In this document: positions 16,997 through 27,311 of the stretch, one piece after another
How positions within the stretch are numbered: the first letter of the stretch is position 1
How the letters are laid out: every line of letters starts with the position of its first letter
The notes under the pieces: generated by a model
Told to the model about the DNA's origin: nothing
Database searches by the model: none
What the model saw: the letters and a program-made list of their open reading frames with translations, nothing else
Position numbers and translations under genes: made by a program
NCBI GenBank assembly: GCA_902609235.1
Contig: CACLRF010000010.1
Location: 1 to 34,155, forward strand
DNA length: 34,155 nucleotides
Direction: 5' to 3'
DNA from: an uncultured Pelagibacteraceae bacterium
GTDB taxonomy: Bacteria; Pseudomonadota; Alphaproteobacteria; Pelagibacterales; Pelagibacteraceae

Positions 16997-18412
16997 ATGA
17001 ATAAGATTAAACTTATATTCTTAACGCTGGTTATATCATTTGGCTTTTCTATAAATGTAAACTCTAAACCAGTTCCTGCTTCGTTTGCAGATCTTGCAGA
17101 AAAATTAATGCCATCTGTAGTGAATATTTCTACTACAACAACTGTGGTAACTAACACCAATCCATTTCCTTTTCAATTTCCCCCAGGATCTCCTTTTGAG
17201 GATATGTTTAAAGAATTTGGGACACCTCAAGAAAGACAATCAGCTGCACTAGGTTCTGGTTTTATAATTGATGAGAAAGGAATTGTAGTAACAAATAATC
17301 ATGTTATCCAAGATGCTGACGACATTATTGTTAGAGTTAATGGTGATAAAGAATTTAAAGCAAAGGTTTTAGGCGCTGACCCACTTATGGATATTGCGGT
17401 TCTACAATTAGAAACAGATGAAAAGTTTACCCCAGTTGCATTTGGAGACTCTGATAAAGCAAGAATAGGAGATTGGGTGTTAGCAATTGGAAATCCATTT
17501 GGTTTAGGTGGTACAGTCACTGCAGGAATAATATCTGCGAGAAATAGATCAATTGGTTTATCAAGATATGAAGATTTTATACAAACAGATGCATCAATAA
17601 ATTCTGGAAATTCTGGTGGTCCTTTGTTTGATATGGAAGGAAATGTAATTGGAATTAATACAGCAATTCTTGGACGTAATGGATCTATTGGAATTGGATT
17701 TTCTATTCCATCCAATAGTGCACAAATTGTAATTAAACAATTAATTGAATTTGGCGAAACAAAAAGAGGATGGCTGGGTGTTAGAATTCAAGATGTAACA
17801 AAAGAAATTGCTGAAGTTGAAAAATTAGACAAAGCGCGAGGAGCGCTTGTTGCAAGCGTTGCTGAAAATAGTCCTTCAGAAAAAGCAGGAATACAAGCTG
17901 GCGATATTATTTTAGAATTTAATGGAGAAAAAATAAACCAAATGAAAGAACTTCCAGCTATAGTAGCAAGAACAGAAGTTGGAAAAAAAGTTGAAGTTAA
18001 AGTTTGGAGAGATAAAAAAGAGATTATTAAAAATGTTATTTTAGGAAGATTAGAAACTTCAGATGATTTTAAAATAAGTAAAAATCAAGAAACTCAAAAA
18101 CAAAATAATGAAGAAATAATCGAAAGTCTAAAAATTGCAGTTAGACCATTAACTAAAGAAGATATTAAAAATAGAAATTTACCAAATCAAATAACAGGAC
18201 TTGTGATAACAAAAATTGCAAACAACAGCCCTGTAGCAAATTCAATAGAGCTTAACAATATTATTATTGAAGCCCAGAAGAAAAAAATCAGATCAGCTAA
18301 TGACTTAATAGATATTACCAAAGAAGTTCTTAATTCTAATCAAAAGACAGTTTTACTCGCAATCTATAATAATCAAAATCAAAGACGATACATTGGCATT
18401 AAGCTAGACTAA
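16997..18412 (+). CDS. degP: Do/DegP-type periplasmic serine endoprotease
   Basis: This is a periplasmic chaperone-protease of the HtrA group. The 471-residue protein has a signal peptide (about residues 1-23, KIKLIFLTLVISFGFSINVNS), a trypsin-like domain with the triad His102 (TNNHV), Asp132 (MDIAVL) and Ser206 (INSGNSGGPL), and an LA-loop-like segment (PFPFQFPPGSPFEDMFKEFG). PDZ1 follows at about 257-345 (RGWLGVRIQDV ... ENSPSEKAGIQAGDIIL), with a divergent second PDZ at about 375-470. Whether it is closer to DegP or DegQ cannot be decided by eye. It follows DUF2065 by one base and precedes miaA by two. Confidence 0.93.
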   Translation: MNKIKLIFLTLVISFGFSINVNSKPVPASFADLAEKLMPSVVNISTTTTVVTNTNPFPFQFPPGSPFEDMFKEFGTPQERQSAALGSGFIIDEKGIVVTNNHVIQDADDIIVRVNGDKEFKAKVLGADPLMDIAVLQLETDEKFTPVAFGDSDKARIGDWVLAIGNPFGLGGTVTAGIISARNRSIGLSRYEDFIQTDASINSGNSGGPLFDMEGNVIGINTAILGRNGSIGIGFSIPSNSAQIVIKQLIEFGETKRGWLGVRIQDVTKEIAEVEKLDKARGALVASVAENSPSEKAGIQAGDIILEFNGEKINQMKELPAIVARTEVGKKVEVKVWRDKKEIIKNVILGRLETSDDFKISKNQETQKQNNEEIIESLKIAVRPLTKEDIKNRNLPNQITGLVITKIANNSPVANSIELNNIIIEAQKKKIRSANDLIDITKEVLNSNQKTVLLAIYNNQNQRRYIGIKLD

Positions 18413-18414
18413 TA

Positions 18415-19323
18415 ATGGATTTAAAATCCAAGATAATATTAATATCTGGACCCACAGCATCAGGAAAATCAAGTTTTGCAATTAAAGTTGCAAAAAAAAT
18501 TGATGGAGAGATTATTAATGCAGATAGCATGCAAATATACAAGGAGCTTAAAATCTTGTCAGCTAGACCAGACCCAAAAAAATATCAGAAAATAAAACAT
18601 CACTTATATGGTTTTCACAATGTAACAAAAAATTTCTCTACAGGTGATTGGCTGAAGTTAGCAATCAAAAAAATTAGTGAAGTTCAAAAAAGAAAAAAAA
18701 CTCCAATTCTTGTTGGAGGTACAGGCTTATACTTTAAAGCTTTAACTGATGGTTTAGTAAAAATACCAAATATATCATTAAAATTTAGAACTCAAATCAG
18801 AGATTTGCAAAAAAGAATTGGACAAAAGAAATTTTATGAAAAACTATTAAAATTAGATCCATCATCATTAGGAAAAATAAATCCTACTGATACTCAAAGA
18901 TCAATCAGAGCCTATGAAGTAAAAAAATTCACAAATAAATCTCTTAATGAATGGTTTAAAAATACAAAGTCAAATTTTTTAGAAAATGATTTTTATAAAT
19001 TTTATATTGAATACCCTCGGCATGAATTAATTGAGCGTATCAATTTAAGAACAGAGGAGATGATTGAAAACGGAGCAATTAAAGAAGTTAAAAATTTCAT
19101 TAAATTAAACGTTAGAAAAGATAAAAGTGTCAACAAAGCTATAGGGGTGATGGAGATTAATGATTATTTGAATAAAGAAAAAGATTTAAAGGAAATTAAA
19201 GAAAAAATAGCCATAAAAACTAGACAATACGCCAAAAGACAGAGCACTTGGGCTAGAGGGAACATGATGAATTGGATAAAGTTAAAGCCAAAAGACATAA
19301 ATAAATTTTTAAAAAAAATTTAA
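18415..19323 (+). CDS. miaA: tRNA dimethylallyltransferase
   Basis: MiaA transfers a dimethylallyl group to N6 of A37 in tRNAs that read codons beginning with U. The 302-residue protein has the P-loop SGPTASGKSS (about residues 10-19), INADSMQIYKELKILSARP (substrate site), and LVGGTGLYFKALTDGL. RQYAKRQSTWARG near the C-terminus is the tRNA-binding signature. Length is typical. It is the last gene of the hflK run; the next gene starts 52 bases later with its own possible promoter. Confidence 0.95.
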   Translation: MDLKSKIILISGPTASGKSSFAIKVAKKIDGEIINADSMQIYKELKILSARPDPKKYQKIKHHLYGFHNVTKNFSTGDWLKLAIKKISEVQKRKKTPILVGGTGLYFKALTDGLVKIPNISLKFRTQIRDLQKRIGQKKFYEKLLKLDPSSLGKINPTDTQRSIRAYEVKKFTNKSLNEWFKNTKSNFLENDFYKFYIEYPRHELIERINLRTEEMIENGAIKEVKNFIKLNVRKDKSVNKAIGVMEINDYLNKEKDLKEIKEKIAIKTRQYAKRQSTWARGNMMNWIKLKPKDINKFLKKI

Positions 19324-19340
19324 AATTTTCATTCTTAAAC

Positions 19341-19370
19341 TTGACCAATCAGCACAACTTCAGCTAGATT
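19341..19370 (+). promoter_or_regulatory. putative promoter for ilvB
   Basis: TTGACC (19341-19346) and TAGATT (19365-19370), 18 bases apart, sit just before the ilvB ATG at 19376. If used, the transcript would start at or within a base or two of the ATG and be nearly leaderless, leaving no room for an attenuator; no leader peptide rich in Ile/Val/Leu codons is seen. Moderate-to-weak evidence. Confidence 0.3.
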
Positions 19371-19375
19371 GCATA

Positions 19376-21142
19376 ATGCCAAAATTATTAAGTGGAGCAG
19401 AAATTGTATTTAAATGTCTTGAAGATCAAAAGGTAGAGCATATCTTTGGTTATCCAGGTGGCGCAGTATTGCCAATTTATGATGAATTAAAAAATCATCC
19501 TTCCATAAAACATATTTTGGTTAGACACGAACAAGGTGCTGGTCATGCAGCTGAAGGTTATGCAAGGTCATCAGGAAAACCTGGTGTTGTTTTAGTTACA
19601 TCAGGTCCTGGAGCTACTAATGTAGTTACAGCATTAACCGATGCGTATATGGATTCTGTTCCATTGGTTTGCATTTCTGGTCAAGTTCCAACACATTTAA
19701 TTGGAACAGATGCTTTTCAAGAATGCGATACCACAGGAATTACAAGACCTTGCACGAAACACAATTGGTTAGTTAAAGAAGTTAGCGAACTTTCGAATGT
19801 TATTCATGAAGCTTTTAGAGTTGCAACAACAGGAAGACCTGGACCAGTTTTAATTGACATTCCAAAAGATATTCAATTTGCAAAAACAAAATACAAAAAA
19901 CCAAATAAAGAAAAAAAATTAAATGGAAAATCTCATAATAAATTTTCTCAAAATCAAATTGATGAATTGGTAAAATTATTAAGCAAGTCTAAAAAACCAA
20001 TCATCTATAGTGGTGGAGGAGTAATTAATTCTGGTCCAAAAGCAAGTCAGGCTCTAAGAGAATTTGTTGAGCTAACTGGTTTTCCTATAACCTCTACACT
20101 TCAAGGATTGGGTGCGTATCCTGGAGATGATAATCAATTTTTAGGAATGCTTGGTATGCATGGTACTTATGAAGCAAATAATGCTATGCATGATTGTGAT
20201 CTTTTAATTAATATTGGTGCAAGATTTGATGATCGTATTACTGGAAAAATAGATGAGTTTTCACCAAATTCAAAAAAGGTTCATATTGATATAGATCCAT
20301 CATCGATTAATAAAATTATTAAGGTGGATCTTGCAATAGTTGGAGATGTTACGAGTGTCATCAGTAAAATTAATAAGACAATTTCTAAAAGAAAAAATGG
20401 TCATAGCAAATCAAACAAATCAAATATAGCTAAGTGGTGGGAACAAATCGAAAAATGGAGAGAAAAAGACTCTCTTAATTTTGTAAATAGCGATGAAAGT
20501 ATAAAGCCTCAACATGCCGTTCAAAGACTTTATGAATTAACAAAGAATAAAGATACTTATGTTACTACCGAAGTTGGACAGCATCAAATGTGGGCTGCTC
20601 AACATTATAAATTTAATAAACCAAATAGATGGATGACATCTGGTGGCTTAGGAACCATGGGGTATGGATTACCAGCAGCCGTTGGTGTTCAAATTGCTCA
20701 TCCTGAAAAATTAGTAATTGATATTGCTGGCGAAGCTTCAGTTTTAATGACTATGCAAGAAATGTCTACCGCAGTTCAATACAATCTTCCTATAAAAATA
20801 TTTATTTTAAACAATCAATATATGGGAATGGTAAGACAATGGCAGGAATTACTGCATGAAAAAAATTATTCTGAAAGTTATTCCGAAGCATTACCTGATT
20901 TTATGAAAATGGCAGAAGCATATGGATGCAAAGGCCTTAAAGCAGATAACCCAGCTGATCTTGATTATAAGATCCAAGAAATGATTGATTACGATGGGCC
21001 TGTTATATTTGATTGTCATGTTGATCCTAACGAGAACTGCTTCCCAATGATTCCGTCTGGAAAACCTCATAACCAAATGATCCTAGGTCCAAATGATAAA
21101 GAGGAAAATAAAATTAAAGGAAAAGGCAAAGCCTTAGTCTAA
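19376..21142 (+). CDS. ilvB: acetolactate synthase, large (catalytic) subunit
   Basis: This enzyme makes 2-acetolactate or 2-aceto-2-hydroxybutyrate, the first shared step in valine, leucine and isoleucine synthesis. The 588-residue protein has the three thiamine-enzyme domains. The pyrimidine-binding domain has HEQGAGHAAEGYARSSG with catalytic Glu52. The middle FAD-type domain contains INIGARFDDRITGK. The diphosphate-binding domain reads DIAGEASVLMTMQEMSTA ... ILNNQYMGMVRQWQ. The usual GDG-type start of the last motif is GEA here, a variant I take to be tolerated in this group. It is followed after five bases by ilvH. Confidence 0.95.
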   Translation: MPKLLSGAEIVFKCLEDQKVEHIFGYPGGAVLPIYDELKNHPSIKHILVRHEQGAGHAAEGYARSSGKPGVVLVTSGPGATNVVTALTDAYMDSVPLVCISGQVPTHLIGTDAFQECDTTGITRPCTKHNWLVKEVSELSNVIHEAFRVATTGRPGPVLIDIPKDIQFAKTKYKKPNKEKKLNGKSHNKFSQNQIDELVKLLSKSKKPIIYSGGGVINSGPKASQALREFVELTGFPITSTLQGLGAYPGDDNQFLGMLGMHGTYEANNAMHDCDLLINIGARFDDRITGKIDEFSPNSKKVHIDIDPSSINKIIKVDLAIVGDVTSVISKINKTISKRKNGHSKSNKSNIAKWWEQIEKWREKDSLNFVNSDESIKPQHAVQRLYELTKNKDTYVTTEVGQHQMWAAQHYKFNKPNRWMTSGGLGTMGYGLPAAVGVQIAHPEKLVIDIAGEASVLMTMQEMSTAVQYNLPIKIFILNNQYMGMVRQWQELLHEKNYSESYSEALPDFMKMAEAYGCKGLKADNPADLDYKIQEMIDYDGPVIFDCHVDPNENCFPMIPSGKPHNQMILGPNDKEENKIKGKGKALV

Positions 21143-21147
21143 TTATA

Positions 21148-21696
21148 ATGCCGAAATCAAAATCAGCTTATAGCGTACCTACGAAGAAACAAAAACCAGA
21201 TACATACATTTTTGTTGTTTGGGTAGATAATGAGGCTGGAGTTCTCGCAAGAGTAGTTGGTCTCTTTTCTGGTCGAGGATATAACATAGAGTCATTAGCT
21301 GTTGCTGAGGTTGATGCAGATAAAAATATTTCAAGAATAACAATTGTTACCACTGGTACACCTCAAGTAATTGATCAAATAAGACTTCAATTAACTAAAT
21401 TAGTGCCTGTTCATAAAGTTGCTGAGTTTAAAAGAGAAGACAAAGACGTAATATTTAAGGAAATGGCTTTATTTAAAGTAGTAGGAAAAAGAAATAAAAT
21501 TGAAAAATGCTTAAATGCTTGTAAAAAATTTAACCCCGTAATATTAGATGAAACAAAATCTTCAGCAGTAATTCAAATAACCGCTTTAAGAAGAGAAATT
21601 GATGTAATGAATAAAAAATTAAAGCCTTTGGGACTTATAAGTACTTCGAGAACAGGGGCAGTAGCTATGACCAGAGGTGCTAAAATATTTAATTAA
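21148..21696 (+). CDS. ilvH: acetolactate synthase, small (regulatory) subunit
   Basis: The regulatory subunit activates the large subunit and confers valine feedback. The 182-residue protein has an N-terminal ACT domain (YIFVVWVDNEAGVLARVVGLFSGRGYNIESLAV, residues about 20-53) and the C-terminal conserved part (EMALFKVV ... ITALRREIDVM, then ISTSRTGAVAMTRG). About 18 extra N-terminal residues precede the ACT domain. It is coupled with ilvB by a five-base spacing and followed by the broken ilvC after 18 bases that include a strong ribosome site (AGGAGAG). Confidence 0.95.
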   Translation: MPKSKSAYSVPTKKQKPDTYIFVVWVDNEAGVLARVVGLFSGRGYNIESLAVAEVDADKNISRITIVTTGTPQVIDQIRLQLTKLVPVHKVAEFKREDKDVIFKEMALFKVVGKRNKIEKCLNACKKFNPVILDETKSSAVIQITALRREIDVMNKKLKPLGLISTSRTGAVAMTRGAKIFN

Positions 21697-23081
<1,385 letters not shown>

Positions 23082-23186
23082 TAATTATAAGGTTTATATA
23101 TAAAGCGATACATAACTCGTCGATAAATTCATAGATTTACGAAAGTGGGATCGGTCGTCTTTAAATTAACTTTTAAAGGAGGCTTT
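23082..23186 (+). promoter_or_regulatory. leader of the flavin monooxygenase gene, with hairpin and strong ribosome site
   Basis: This 105-base gap is the longest in the putative catabolic run before the binding-protein gene. It contains a possible stem, TCG-a-TAAAT / ATTTA-CGA (about 23118-23142), then a comparatively GC-rich stretch (gtgggatcggtcgtc). It ends with AAAGGAGG (about 23175-23182) close before the ATG at 23187, a much stronger ribosome site than most genes here have. A frame continuing upstream to a GTG at 23145 is less likely to be the start. The element is not recognised as a known riboswitch. Confidence 0.4.
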
Positions 23187-24353
23187 ATGAACTTTGGATA
23201 TTTTTGTAATACTACTAATTGGGATAAAAAACCTTATACCCAGCTTTTAGAAGAAGCTAGGGAGATCACAGAATATTGTGACAAAAATAATTGGAATTCT
23301 ATTTGGTATACTGAACATCATTTTAACCATGAAGGAATGGAGTCTTGTACTAATCCACTAATGATGTGTACAGATGCTGCTGCAAGAACTAAAAATATAC
23401 GTTTGGGGCAAGCTTGTAACGTAATTACATTTCACAATCCCATTAGACTTGCAGAAGATATTGCAACGCTTGACCAAATGTCAAAAGGAAGGGTTGAAGT
23501 GGGTATTGGTAGGGGTGTTTATGGTAGAGAAGCAATCAACATGAATAAAGAAGCTGACTTAAAAGACCAAGCGAAAAATTTTAGACTATTTTCAGAAACA
23601 TTAGACATAATGAAAAAAGCATGGTCTGAAGAGTTCTTTTCTCATCAAGGAGAATTTTATACCTATCCATCTCCTAATTTTATTTGGCAACACGATATGA
23701 GTCCTCCAAAAGAAAATATTGTCGATTTAAAAACTAACGAATTAAAACAAATATCTGTATTACCAAAACCTTATCAGAAACCTTTTCCACCTATATCACA
23801 AGTAGTTGATGGAGAAAGATCAATTCAGTGGGCAGCAGAAAATGGTCTTAATACAATTATGTGGATACCAACTGTAAAAGCCTTAAAAAAAAGATTTGAA
23901 ATTTATAAAGAGGCAAAATCTAAAGCTGAAAATAGAGATGTACCCCTAGGTGAAGGTATAAGTTTGGTTAGAGATATGTTTGTTGCAGAAACTATGGAAG
24001 AGGCTGAAAAAATGGCTGGAGAACATATTGTAAATTATATGAGATGGGTTTGTCATTGGAGAGGATTGGGAAATCATATGGATCCAGATGAAAAGTTACC
24101 AGAGACAAAAAATAAGCTTGATTTATTAAATTATGAATTTCTTCATAAAAGAAATCTTTTATTTGGAACACCTGAGTTTGTAATAGAAAAAATAAAAGAA
24201 CTTCAGCAAGAATTAAATCTTCAAAATTTACAAGTCTGGTCTAACTTTCCAGGTATCAAACATGAGGATTGTATGAGAAGTATCAAATTATTTACAGAAG
24301 AAGTTATTCCAAATATAAATCCAATGGACAGAAATATTCAAAAAGCAAGCTAG
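23187..24353 (+). CDS. LLM (bacterial luciferase-like) flavin-dependent monooxygenase
   Basis: Luciferase-like monooxygenases use reduced FMN, supplied by a separate reductase, to insert oxygen into or cleave substrates. The 388-residue TIM-barrel protein starts MNFGYFCNTTNW and has the family hallmarks WYTEHHFN (near 45-52), IRLGQACNVITFHNPIRLAEDIATLDQMSKGRVEVGIGRG (about 77-116), and a C-terminal LLFGTPEFVIEKIKEL. No flavin reductase gene lies in the window, so one must come from elsewhere. The downstream neighbours (AA_synth protein, alpha/beta hydrolase, aldehyde dehydrogenase) suggest oxidative opening of a small nitrogenous compound. The substrate is unknown. Confidence 0.9.
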   Translation: MNFGYFCNTTNWDKKPYTQLLEEAREITEYCDKNNWNSIWYTEHHFNHEGMESCTNPLMMCTDAAARTKNIRLGQACNVITFHNPIRLAEDIATLDQMSKGRVEVGIGRGVYGREAINMNKEADLKDQAKNFRLFSETLDIMKKAWSEEFFSHQGEFYTYPSPNFIWQHDMSPPKENIVDLKTNELKQISVLPKPYQKPFPPISQVVDGERSIQWAAENGLNTIMWIPTVKALKKRFEIYKEAKSKAENRDVPLGEGISLVRDMFVAETMEEAEKMAGEHIVNYMRWVCHWRGLGNHMDPDEKLPETKNKLDLLNYEFLHKRNLLFGTPEFVIEKIKELQQELNLQNLQVWSNFPGIKHEDCMRSIKLFTEEVIPNINPMDRNIQKAS

Positions 24354-24356
24354 TTA

Positions 24357-24941
24357 ATGGATTTAAAACTAAGAAAATTTACAAAATTTGTAGATAAAAC
24401 TTTTATTGAAGGTGGAAAAAAAGCAAAAGATCCTGTTCTCTTAGTTTCGGTTGCGGCTGTTATAGAAAATCCTTGGGCCGGCAAAGGTTTTGTAGAAAAT
24501 TTAAAACCAGAAATATTAGATCTTGCACCTCAATTAGGAGATCTTTTGGTGCCAGAGTTAACAAAAGAAATTGGATCAGGTGAAAAAATTTTAGCCTATG
24601 GAAAAGCTGCAATGGTTGGATTGAATGGTGAAATTGAACATGCATCTGCATTTATTCATACTTTAAGATTTGGAAATAAATTTAGAGATGCTGTTGGTGG
24701 AACTTCTTATTTAAGTTTTACAAATACCAGGGGACCTGCAGGTGCAAAAATTTCAATTCCAATGATGCATAAAACTGATGCTGGATTAAGACCTTTTTAT
24801 CTTACACATGAATTTACAATTCACGATGCCCCTAATGAAGATGAAATAGTTGTTGCTATTGGAGGTGCTCCAACTGGACGAGCTCATGCAAGAACGGGTG
24901 ATAGATATCAAGACATGAAAGAGATGGGCATAAATAAATAA
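24357..24941 (+). CDS. AA_synth (PF06684, DUF1185) family protein
   Basis: This 194-residue protein matches, by recall, the amino acid synthesis (AA_synth/DUF1185) family, whose solved members have a variant chorismate-mutase (YjgF-like) fold and no proven activity. Diagnostic-looking stretches are VLLVSVAAVIENPWAGKGF (near 27-45), GKAAMVGLNGEIEHASAFIHT (near 82-102), SIPMMHKTDAG and the C-terminal VVAIGGAPTGRAHARTGDR. The start at 24357 is three bases after the monooxygenase stop. The gene position between a flavin monooxygenase and an alpha/beta hydrolase suggests a catabolic step rather than amino acid synthesis; cyclic amide or imine hydrolysis is possible but speculative. Confidence 0.85.
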   Translation: MDLKLRKFTKFVDKTFIEGGKKAKDPVLLVSVAAVIENPWAGKGFVENLKPEILDLAPQLGDLLVPELTKEIGSGEKILAYGKAAMVGLNGEIEHASAFIHTLRFGNKFRDAVGGTSYLSFTNTRGPAGAKISIPMMHKTDAGLRPFYLTHEFTIHDAPNEDEIVVAIGGAPTGRAHARTGDRYQDMKEMGINK

Positions 24942-24944
24942 TTG

Positions 24945-25730
24945 ATGTCTTACAATTTTGATAACAATCAAAATCATTATTATTTTAATAATAAAAATTC
25001 TTTACCAATAATCTTTATTCATGGTGTTGGTTTAAATCAACAAATGTGGAAACCACAAATTGAATTTTTTAAGGACAAATCATTTATAACTTACGATCTT
25101 TTAGGACATGGAAAAACACCCTTTAAAGATCCAAACTTATCAATGGAAAATTTTACTGATCAATTGTCAAATTTAGTAAATAACTTAAAGATAGAGAAAT
25201 TTAATTTGATTGGTTTTTCTATCGGATCTTTGATTGCAATTGAATTTGCCTCAAAATACGAAAATTATTTAAATTCCTTAACTCTAATATCCACTACATA
25301 CCAACGGACAGCAAAAGAAAAACAAAATGTAATCGATAGAGTGAACTTGGCAAAAAAAAATATGCCAATATCTCAAATGGCAATGAAGAGATGGTTTTCA
25401 GATAAATATCTTGAGCAAAATCCTGAGTTATATGATGAGTTTATGAAAATTCTTAATAAGAAAGGAATCGATCAAGAAAATTTTATAAAAGCTTATGAGG
25501 TGTTTGCTAACTATCAGGATAATCTTGAAAATATAAAAAATATAAAAACAAATACCTTAATAATAACAGGATCAGATGATCCAGGATCTACATCTGATAT
25601 GTCAAGAAATTTAAATAAAGATATACAAAATTCAACATATGTTGAAATCAAAAATGGAAAACATCTATGCACTATTGAATATGCAGACAAAGTAAATAAT
25701 GCAATAATGAAACATATAAATAATGCCTGA
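24945..25730 (+). CDS. alpha/beta hydrolase
   Basis: The 261-residue protein has the alpha/beta-hydrolase plan: oxyanion-hole motif IHGVG (residues 25-29), nucleophile elbow GFSIG with Ser92, acid Asp211 or Asp212 (ITGSDDPGS) and His240 (NGKHL). It resembles 3-oxoadipate enol-lactonase and RutD-like small hydrolases, but the substrate cannot be told. It starts at an ATG three bases after the AA_synth stop; an adjacent TTG at 24942 is also in frame. Its last eight bases overlap the aldehyde dehydrogenase gene, so the two are translationally linked. Confidence 0.9.
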   Translation: MSYNFDNNQNHYYFNNKNSLPIIFIHGVGLNQQMWKPQIEFFKDKSFITYDLLGHGKTPFKDPNLSMENFTDQLSNLVNNLKIEKFNLIGFSIGSLIAIEFASKYENYLNSLTLISTTYQRTAKEKQNVIDRVNLAKKNMPISQMAMKRWFSDKYLEQNPELYDEFMKILNKKGIDQENFIKAYEVFANYQDNLENIKNIKTNTLIITGSDDPGSTSDMSRNLNKDIQNSTYVEIKNGKHLCTIEYADKVNNAIMKHINNA

Positions 25731-27204
25731 GTTAAAAAAATATCAAATGTATATAAATGGTCAGTGGGTAGACTCTGATACAAAAAAAACTTTTGAAACT
25801 TTAAATCCAGAAAATAATAAGCCCTGGGCTGTGGTTCCTGTAGCTAGCGCAAATGATGTAGATAGAGCTGTAAAAGCTGCACAAAAAGCTTTTGAAGGTG
25901 AATGGCCAAAAATGCTTGCAAGAGATAGAGCGAAATATTTAAGAGCTATCGGAAATAAGCTAAGAGAAAATTCTGAATTGTTAGGTAAGATTGAGTCAAT
26001 TGATACAGGAAAACTGTACAGAGAAACGTATCAACAAGCAAAATACATTGCCGAATATTATGATTACTATGCAGGTTTAGCTGATAAAGTTGAAGGAACA
26101 GTTCTTCCAATAGATAAACCAAATATTCAAGCAATCACAACAAGAATTCCAATAGGTGTTATTGCAGCTATCATTCCTTGGAATTCTCAAATGTTTTTAA
26201 CTGCAACAAAAGTTGCTCCTGCTTTAGCTATGGGTAATACAGTTGTAATTAAATGTTCTGAATTAGCGCCAGCAACTATGTTTGAGTTTGCAAAGTTAGT
26301 TGAAGAAACTGGAATACCAAAAGGTGTGATGAATGTAGTTTCTGGTTTTGGAGATCCTTGTGGTAAAGCTTTAACTACTCACAACTTAGTTGAGAAAGTA
26401 GCTTTTACAGGAGGTCCTGAAACTGCAAGACATATAATTAGAAACTCTGCAGAAAATTTATCTGAGGTAAGTTTAGAGTTAGGTGGAAAAAGTCCTGTAG
26501 CTGTTTTTGATGATGCTAAACAAGAAAATGCAATTAATGGAATAACTGCTGGAATATTTGGAGCAAGTGGTCAAAGTTGTATAGCAGGTTCAAGGTTATA
26601 CTTACAAAAAGGAATTTATAACGAATTTTTAGATAAGTTGGCATCAAGAGCAGAAAAAATTAAAATAGGTACTCCAATGGACTCAGATACTGAAATGGGT
26701 CCCTTAAGTAACTTAAAACAATTAGAAGTAATAGAAAAAAATATTAAATTAACTGTTGAACAAGGTGGAAAAATTAAATGCGGTGGTAAAAGACATCCTT
26801 TTTCAAATGAAGGTTATTATTTCCCCCCAACAATTATTGAGTGTGAAAATCATAATCTGCCAGCTGCTGAAAATGAACTTTTTGGCCCTGTATTATCAGT
26901 AATGAAATTTGATACTGAAAAAGAGGTAATAGAATTAATGAATGATAATCAATATGGATTATCTTCTGGTGTTTATACTAGTGATCTTGCTAGAGGAATG
27001 AGAGTGTCTAATGCTATCCGAGCAGGAATAACATTTGTTAACACTTATAGATTAATTTCACCATCAGCTCCTTTTGGAGGTATTAAGGATAGTGGATATG
27101 GAAAAGAAGCAGGAATTGAGTCTATTAAAGACTACACCAGAGTTAAAACCACTTGGTTCTACACATCAGATGAGCCGTCTCTGGACCCCTTCTCAATAAG
27201 ATAA
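25723..27204 (+). CDS. NAD(P)-dependent aldehyde dehydrogenase
   Basis: The 493-residue enzyme has all catalytic features of the ALDH superfamily: PWN with Asn154, Lys177 (VIKCSE), the general base Glu252 (LELGGKSP) and nucleophile Cys286 (SGQSCIAGSR). The usual FTGS nucleotide-loop motif reads FTGGPETA. It resembles the broad group of semialdehyde, betaine and aromatic aldehyde dehydrogenases; exact specificity is unknown. It overlaps the hydrolase gene by eight bases and is the last gene of the run. A role oxidising the aldehyde released by the upstream enzymes is the natural inference. Confidence 0.93.
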   Translation: MPELKKYQMYINGQWVDSDTKKTFETLNPENNKPWAVVPVASANDVDRAVKAAQKAFEGEWPKMLARDRAKYLRAIGNKLRENSELLGKIESIDTGKLYRETYQQAKYIAEYYDYYAGLADKVEGTVLPIDKPNIQAITTRIPIGVIAAIIPWNSQMFLTATKVAPALAMGNTVVIKCSELAPATMFEFAKLVEETGIPKGVMNVVSGFGDPCGKALTTHNLVEKVAFTGGPETARHIIRNSAENLSEVSLELGGKSPVAVFDDAKQENAINGITAGIFGASGQSCIAGSRLYLQKGIYNEFLDKLASRAEKIKIGTPMDSDTEMGPLSNLKQLEVIEKNIKLTVEQGGKIKCGGKRHPFSNEGYYFPPTIIECENHNLPAAENELFGPVLSVMKFDTEKEVIELMNDNQYGLSSGVYTSDLARGMRVSNAIRAGITFVNTYRLISPSAPFGGIKDSGYGKEAGIESIKDYTRVKTTWFYTSDEPSLDPFSIR

Positions 27205-27311
27205 TAAGCATCAATTAACCTATCTAATATAGGATAATTTTGTCATTGAATATTGACTATATTCATACTTAAATTAGTTTTTATAAATTGTTAACAATAA
27301 AGAGGAAGATA
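27205..27311 (+). promoter_or_regulatory. promoter/leader region of the ABC binding-protein gene
   Basis: A TTGACT (27253-27258) and TATAAA (27282-27287) are present but too far apart (23 bases) to be a confident pair. A small inverted repeat CCTAT-CTAAT-ATAGG lies near 27217-27231. A strong ribosome site, AAAGAGGAAG, ends just before the ATG at 27312. The gap surely holds the promoter, as the binding protein is normally expressed far above its neighbours, but I cannot fix it. Confidence 0.35.

Noticed and set aside
17299..17715. A 138-codon frame on the minus strand inside degP.
   Set aside because: It is antisense to the intact protease domain with its catalytic triad, is not protein-like, and is explained by codon bias in the sense gene.
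19324..19375. Attenuator leader peptide for ilvB.
   Set aside because: The 52-base gap is too short and contains no run of branched-chain codons or terminator hairpin.
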